In this document: piece by piece, positions 43,653 through 47,479 of the stretch
Numbering within the stretch: position 1 is the stretch's first letter
Layout: each line of letters begins with the position of its first letter
Assembly (NCBI GenBank): GCA_037447605.1
Contig: CM074820.1
Span: 91,066-138,544, forward strand
Origin: Zygnema circumcarinatum
Lineage: Eukaryota > Streptophyta > Zygnematophyceae > Zygnematales > Zygnemataceae
Direction: 5' to 3'
Length of the DNA stretch: 47,479 bases
Translations under genes and position numbers: made by a program
The notes under the pieces: model-generated
Database searches by the model: none
What the model saw: only the letters and a program-made list of their open reading frames with translations
What the model was told of the DNA's origin: nothing

Positions 43653-44712
43653 AGGCGGGTAAAGGCTGTGAATGCGCAGACCTGGAAGGAATTGAGCACA
43701 GGGCGCAATGTGGAGGGATGGGGGACATGAGGGTTGTAAGTTAAGACGTTCGTATTTTAAGCTTGGTTTTTCCAAAGCAAAGTTTTGGATCAGCTTGTAA
43801 AGGCACGTCCAGTACCATTCTCAATTGGCCATGTGTGTGCAAAATATCTGCAGTGTCTCTATGTCCCTGCTCCTCCTCAGTAGGGGCTTCAAATCTTCGC
43901 GTTCTGGAATTGGAATCTGGTTGCGATTCACTCGGGATTGTCGCGGCAAACAAATGCAAATTGCAAAATGCGGAAGTTCAGATTGGAACCCCCTCGTGGC
44001 AGTGACTTCCCGCCTGTGCCATTTCACTGACACACTGCCAACGGAAGATTTATAGCCAAGGATGAGACGGCGAAGGGGACATTCATTTCCCGCCACAAAG
44101 GCTGGAGAGTGACGGAAATGGAAATGGAAATTCTTACTCATTTTTGTAAATTCATTGAACTCGTGCACACACGCGCCAGTCACCTGCCACGTGTCACCCA
44201 CCCTCTGTCACCCACATCGTACTCACGCTTTTGAAGTCATCGCGTGGTTAGTAACTGACCGACCAAGTTGGTCAAGAAAGTTTATGGTAAAAATGGTTAG
44301 CCACGAGTTGTTCCGTCTGGCTCAGAGGCGACTTGGCGTTGGTGGTATCGCGATGGCGACCAAGTGACGAGGGCCTTCGGCAGACGCAGCTGACCGCCTG
44401 GGCTAGTCAGTACCGTGGCTAAAACTGCCCGCCGGACGGCGCAATGTTTTGACCAACTAACGGCCGACTAACGACCGGCTGGCGGAGGTGCACCTGTACG
44501 GAACTGCGCGACCCGCTGTACGGCTATACGGCTGACGTGGCATGAAACAAGGACGCGTGCGGAACCAGCGACCGTTTCTAATGGACCCCACTTTGCTGAC
44601 GTGGCGCAACCTTATTGGACCTTATTAGGGAGCTGCTGACGCAAGCAGCGACGGATGACGGTACGGAATCTCCATCTCCCGTCTCCCTCTCCTCTCCTCC
44701 CTCTCCTCCGCT

Positions 44713-44793
<81 letters not shown>

Positions 44794-45366
44794 GGCCCAG
44801 AGTTGAAGAATGAACTCGAGAGAGGAGAAGTTCATCGCTGGACTGTGAGTGGTTCCTTCCAGAAGGGCTCTCTCTCTCTCTCTCTCCCTCCCCTCCCCCC
44901 GGCTGCCTGCCTGGATGGAGCAGAAGGTCTGGCTCACGATCGCGGTGGCGCTCAGTCTCGAGCGCACGCTCAGAGTGGAGCTCTTGCGATCGATTTCAAA
45001 CCTGTTCAAAGGGACTTTTCCGTGCACAGTGTTCTCGCAGAAAATGAGCGCCTGCACATAATTTATTGACTCAAATTGCATCACAGGACGTGTCCGGAAC
45101 TAGCAGCCCCAAATAAAGTTATTTGTTTTCCTTTCCCCGAATGATCAGGTAGATAGATCTCGCAAAATGTGGAGCTACATACGAACGAAGGTATTCACGA
45201 CTCATCAATGGAATGCAGGCTTAGAAGAAAAGGAGAGTCAGCCATGATGATTACTGCACATTTCAACTTGAAACCCTAAAGGCCTCTCTAAACGAAGGTG
45301 TTTGAAGGACTTCCAAAACTACAGCATTTCATCATTTTCACAATAGTTCGGAAAACTAGTTGAGCC
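43653..45366. other. Intergenic region upstream of the SLC1-type transporter
   Basis: No gene is called. It contains GCCACGTGTC near 44187, two CTGACGTGGC words (44533 and 44593), a long (CT)n (44721-44791) and an AAACCCTAA telo-box about 95 bp before the transporter ATG. Confidence 0.5.
44721..44791 (+). repeat. (CT)n microsatellite
   Basis: About 35 perfect CT units in the upstream region of the transporter gene. Confidence 0.95.
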
Positions 45367-46322
45367 ATGGAGACGAGCACCTCCACAAACGGCGCTGGAC
45401 AGTTCGGCCGACAGACGAGTGCGGGAGGGTCCTCTCTGGAGGCGGTCCTGACGGGCGGCAAGAGGAGGGGAGGCCTCTTGTTCAACACCAAGTGGTGGAA
45501 AAATGAAGCGTTTGAGCCGCTTCTGCAGAAGCAGGTACCTCCCTCCCTCCCTCCCTCCCTTCCTTACGGAAAGGTAAGGTAAGGTAGGAACTAAAGAACA
45601 GGTAGCACTTCTAGCTTGTAATTAGTTTACAAAGGCAGAATTGTACTTGCTTTGGCTTATTTGATGTGATTTGTGTGAAGGTTTAACTTGCGGGGGCGCA
45701 CTCGGGAGATGTGCAGCTGCTGTATGTGTGGACGTTTGCATGCGCCGCCGTGGGAGTCGGATTGGGATTGGGCCTGCGTCCTCTCCAACTCTCTTCATCT
45801 GTACTCGACTACATTTGTACGGAAAATGAGAAAAAAAAAACTCTGTTTGAACTTTGAAGCACTCATGATATTCCTGCCGTAGAAAAATGCTTCCTCTCAG
45901 ATGTTTTCAATTCGTGCTCCAAGAGAAAGTCTAGGGCAAACCTTACAAAATCGGCCATTACAAAAAGCAAACCTCGGTGAACTTCTCATGCAAGTTTAAG
46001 TTCAATCTGTCTTGCTCTCCATCGCCCTCATCTTCCTCCCCGTTTTTTGCTTTTTTGGGATTGGCAGCTTTTCCTGGCGAGCTTATGTTGCGATCCTTAA
46101 AGGCCATATTTCTCCCTGTTGTGGCCTTCTCCCTGCTGGCTGGAATCGTGGGACTACGCCGTGTGAACGACAGGTCTGTTATGGGCTCGCTCCCTCTTTC
46201 CCCTCCTCCCTCCTCACCACCTCCGCTCCCTCTCCCCCCTTCCTCCCTCCCTTCCCCCCCCCCCTCTCTCTCTCTCTCCCTCCCTCTCTCTCTCTCGTTC
46301 GCGCTCTTTCGCCCTACCCCTT

Positions 46323-46383
<61 letters not shown>

Positions 46384-46743
46384 TCGCTCTCTCTCTCCCT
46401 CGTTTCCAGTTACATTACTCGTTAAGAAAAACACCACGCCAGCATGCTCCGCCCTTGGCCTCCATCCCATACCTGCCGCTCCTTCCTTCCTAGCTCTTGT
46501 GCGCCCTCCCATTCTTCCCTCTCTCACCCCTCTCTCTCTCCCTCCCTCCCTCCCTCTCTCCCTCAGGCTCTCCACCGTGATCGTGCGGTACCTCGCGTTC
46601 CTGTGGCTGGTGATGGTCCTCGAGGTCGGCCTCGCCATCGTGGCGGTGCACTTCCTCCAACTCGGCACCGCCATCGCCCCCCTCGCCACCACCCTGCAGG
46701 GCCCCTGCGTGGCCACCGCGCCCAGCCCTCCCGCGCCTCTGGG
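45367..46743 (+). CDS. SLC1-type dicarboxylate/amino acid:cation symporter, N-terminal part
   Basis: Four exons with agreeing phases: 45367-45534, 45717-45816, 46068-46173, 46567-46743; the rest lies beyond the window. The hydrophilic N-terminus (METSTSTNGAG...NTKWWKNEAFEP) is followed by TM1 (LLYVWTFACAAVGVGLGLR). PLQLSSSVLDYISFPGELML follows, which matches the conserved SLC1 'ISFPGE..LRML' block, and TM2 is KAIFLPVVAFSLLAGIVGL. Exon 4 gives the next membrane segment (VIVRYLAFLWLVMVLEVGLA). In this family the substrate sites lie in the C-terminal hairpins and cannot be inspected here. Members take up glutamate, aspartate or C4-dicarboxylates with Na+ or H+. Start: first ATG (GAGCCATGG), about 95 bp after an AAACCCTAA box. 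After 46743 the donor GTGAGAG leads straight into a GA repeat, and I find no further exon before the window ends. Confidence 0.85.
46189..46402 (+). repeat. CT-rich tract in SLC1 intron 3
   Basis: A pyrimidine tract including a perfect (CT)n of about 50 nt (46325-46374). A second CT tract (46515-46565) leads directly into the exon 4 acceptor. Confidence 0.9.
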
Positions 46744-46745
46744 GT

Positions 46746-46962
46746 GAGAGAGAGAGAGAGAGGAGAGGGAGAGCGAGAGCGAGAGAGGGAGAAAGCAAGA
46801 GAAGGGGGGAGAGAGAGAGAGAGCAAGAAAGAGAGCGAAAGCGAGAGAGGAGGTGAGCAAGAGAAGGGGGAGAGAGAGAGAGCGAGAAAGAGAGCGAGCG
46901 CGAGAGAGGGAGAGAGCAAGAGAGGGAGAGAGAGAGAGAGGGAGAGAGAGAGGGAGAGAGAC
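46746..46962 (+). repeat. (GA)n-rich purine tract in SLC1 intron 4
   Basis: About 215 nt of almost pure purine (GA, GGGA, AAGA) starting at the donor of exon 4. It is complementary to the CT tracts upstream of that exon. Confidence 0.95.
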
Positions 46963-47148
46963 TACCACCACTCCTATCTGTTCCGTCGTCTGGTCCGGGC
47001 CGAAACATGCTTAGGTTCTAGGGTGTTGAGGATGGTCGGGTGGTGCATGTACTGAAAACATGATAACATCTCTCTGAAAAAAAAACGACTTTGGGACCAG
47101 AAATGTCAGGCGTGATAGTTGAAGTCTGGATTAGTTTTTTCCGTTTTC

Positions 47149-47479
47149 TTCCTCTCCTCTTTACGGTTCGAGCAACTATTGTACCCCTTTCTCTCTCCTG
47201 TCCTCTCGCAATCCCCCTCTCACACTCTCTCTCCCCATCTCACACACTCTCCTCCTCTCACCCCCCGTCCCTCCCATGCTCCCTCTCTCGTTTCCGCGCG
47301 CGCTCTCTCTTTCCCTCCCTCCCTCCTTCCCTCCCACTCCCTCCCTCCTTCCCTCCCTTCTCCCTCCCTCCTTCCCTCCCTCTCCCTCCCTCCCTCTCCC
47401 TCCCTCCTTCCCTCCTTCCCTCCCTCTCCCTCCCTCCTTCCCTCCTTCCCTCTCCCTCCCTCTCCCTCCCTCCCTCCCT
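47149..47479 (+). repeat. (CCCT)n pyrimidine low-complexity zone
   Basis: C/T-rich sequence, becoming regular CCCT/CCTT repeats over the last 180 bases and running off the window. Confidence 0.9.

Larger units (their letters stand above)
46744..47479 (+). other. Start of SLC1 intron 4 and pyrimidine-rich window end
   Basis: Intron 4 begins with the GA tract (46746-46962). It continues through about 190 bp of ordinary sequence with no convincing exon, then a C/T-rich zone of (CCCT)n from about 47149 to the window end. Confidence 0.6.

Noticed and set aside
46012-47055. Several 100-200 codon frames of Ser/Leu or Arg/Glu around the SLC1 exons.
   Set aside because: They are products of CT and GA microsatellites in all frames, without conserved motifs.

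Overview
This is a gene-dense window of a eukaryotic nuclear genome. The genes are built of many short exons with GT-AG introns, and the non-coding DNA is full of CT/GA microsatellites. The gene set points to a photosynthetic, flagellate-lineage alga of the Archaeplastida, most likely green. The evidence is a plant-type isoamylase of the ISA3 class, an EMC4 whose N-terminus matches plant EMC4, a multidomain acetyl-CoA carboxylase, CFAP20, and an SLC1-type symporter (a family that, to my knowledge, flowering plants lack). Telomere-like CCCTAA stretches are of the TTAGGG type. I cannot name the species. There is no bacterial, viral, organellar or CRISPR content.

Thirteen genes are supported, left to right: ACCase C-terminal exon (+, cut by the window start); a small acidic tail-anchored protein (-); cytosolic phenylalanyl-tRNA synthetase alpha, 17 exons (-); a LisH-CTLH-WD40 protein, 14 exons (+); a PRA1 protein (-); isoamylase ISA3, about 23 exons (+); splicing factor PRP17/CDC40 (+); an unrecognised 306-residue protein (-); EMC4 (-); CFAP20 (-); the COMPASS subunit RBBP5 (+); an intronless alpha/beta hydrolase (+); and the 5' part of an SLC1-family transporter (+, cut by the window end). 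I joined exons by hand. For PheRS-alpha, the LisH-WD40 gene, ISA3, PRP17, EMC4, RBBP5 and the 306-residue gene the joined exons keep one open frame, with summed lengths divisible by three.

Three head-to-head pairs share a promoter interval: PheRS-alpha/LisH-WD40 (228 bp, with CRE-like TGACGTCA motifs), PRA1/ISA3 (about 520 bp, GC-rich, with G-box palindromes) and CFAP20/RBBP5 (809 bp). The genes are housekeeping functions of different pathways: fatty acid synthesis, translation, splicing, chromatin marking, ER membrane insertion, vesicle traffic, starch debranching and cilia. They do not form a functional cluster.

The more unusual signals lie outside the coding sequence. They are complementary CT and GA tracts around one SLC1 exon, a five-unit 45-bp array of CACGTG-like palindromes upstream of the hydrolase, an apparent excess of CCACGTGG and TGACGTCA palindromes, telomere-like motifs near gene 5' ends, and (CATGC)n repeats in opposite orientation on the two sides of EMC4.
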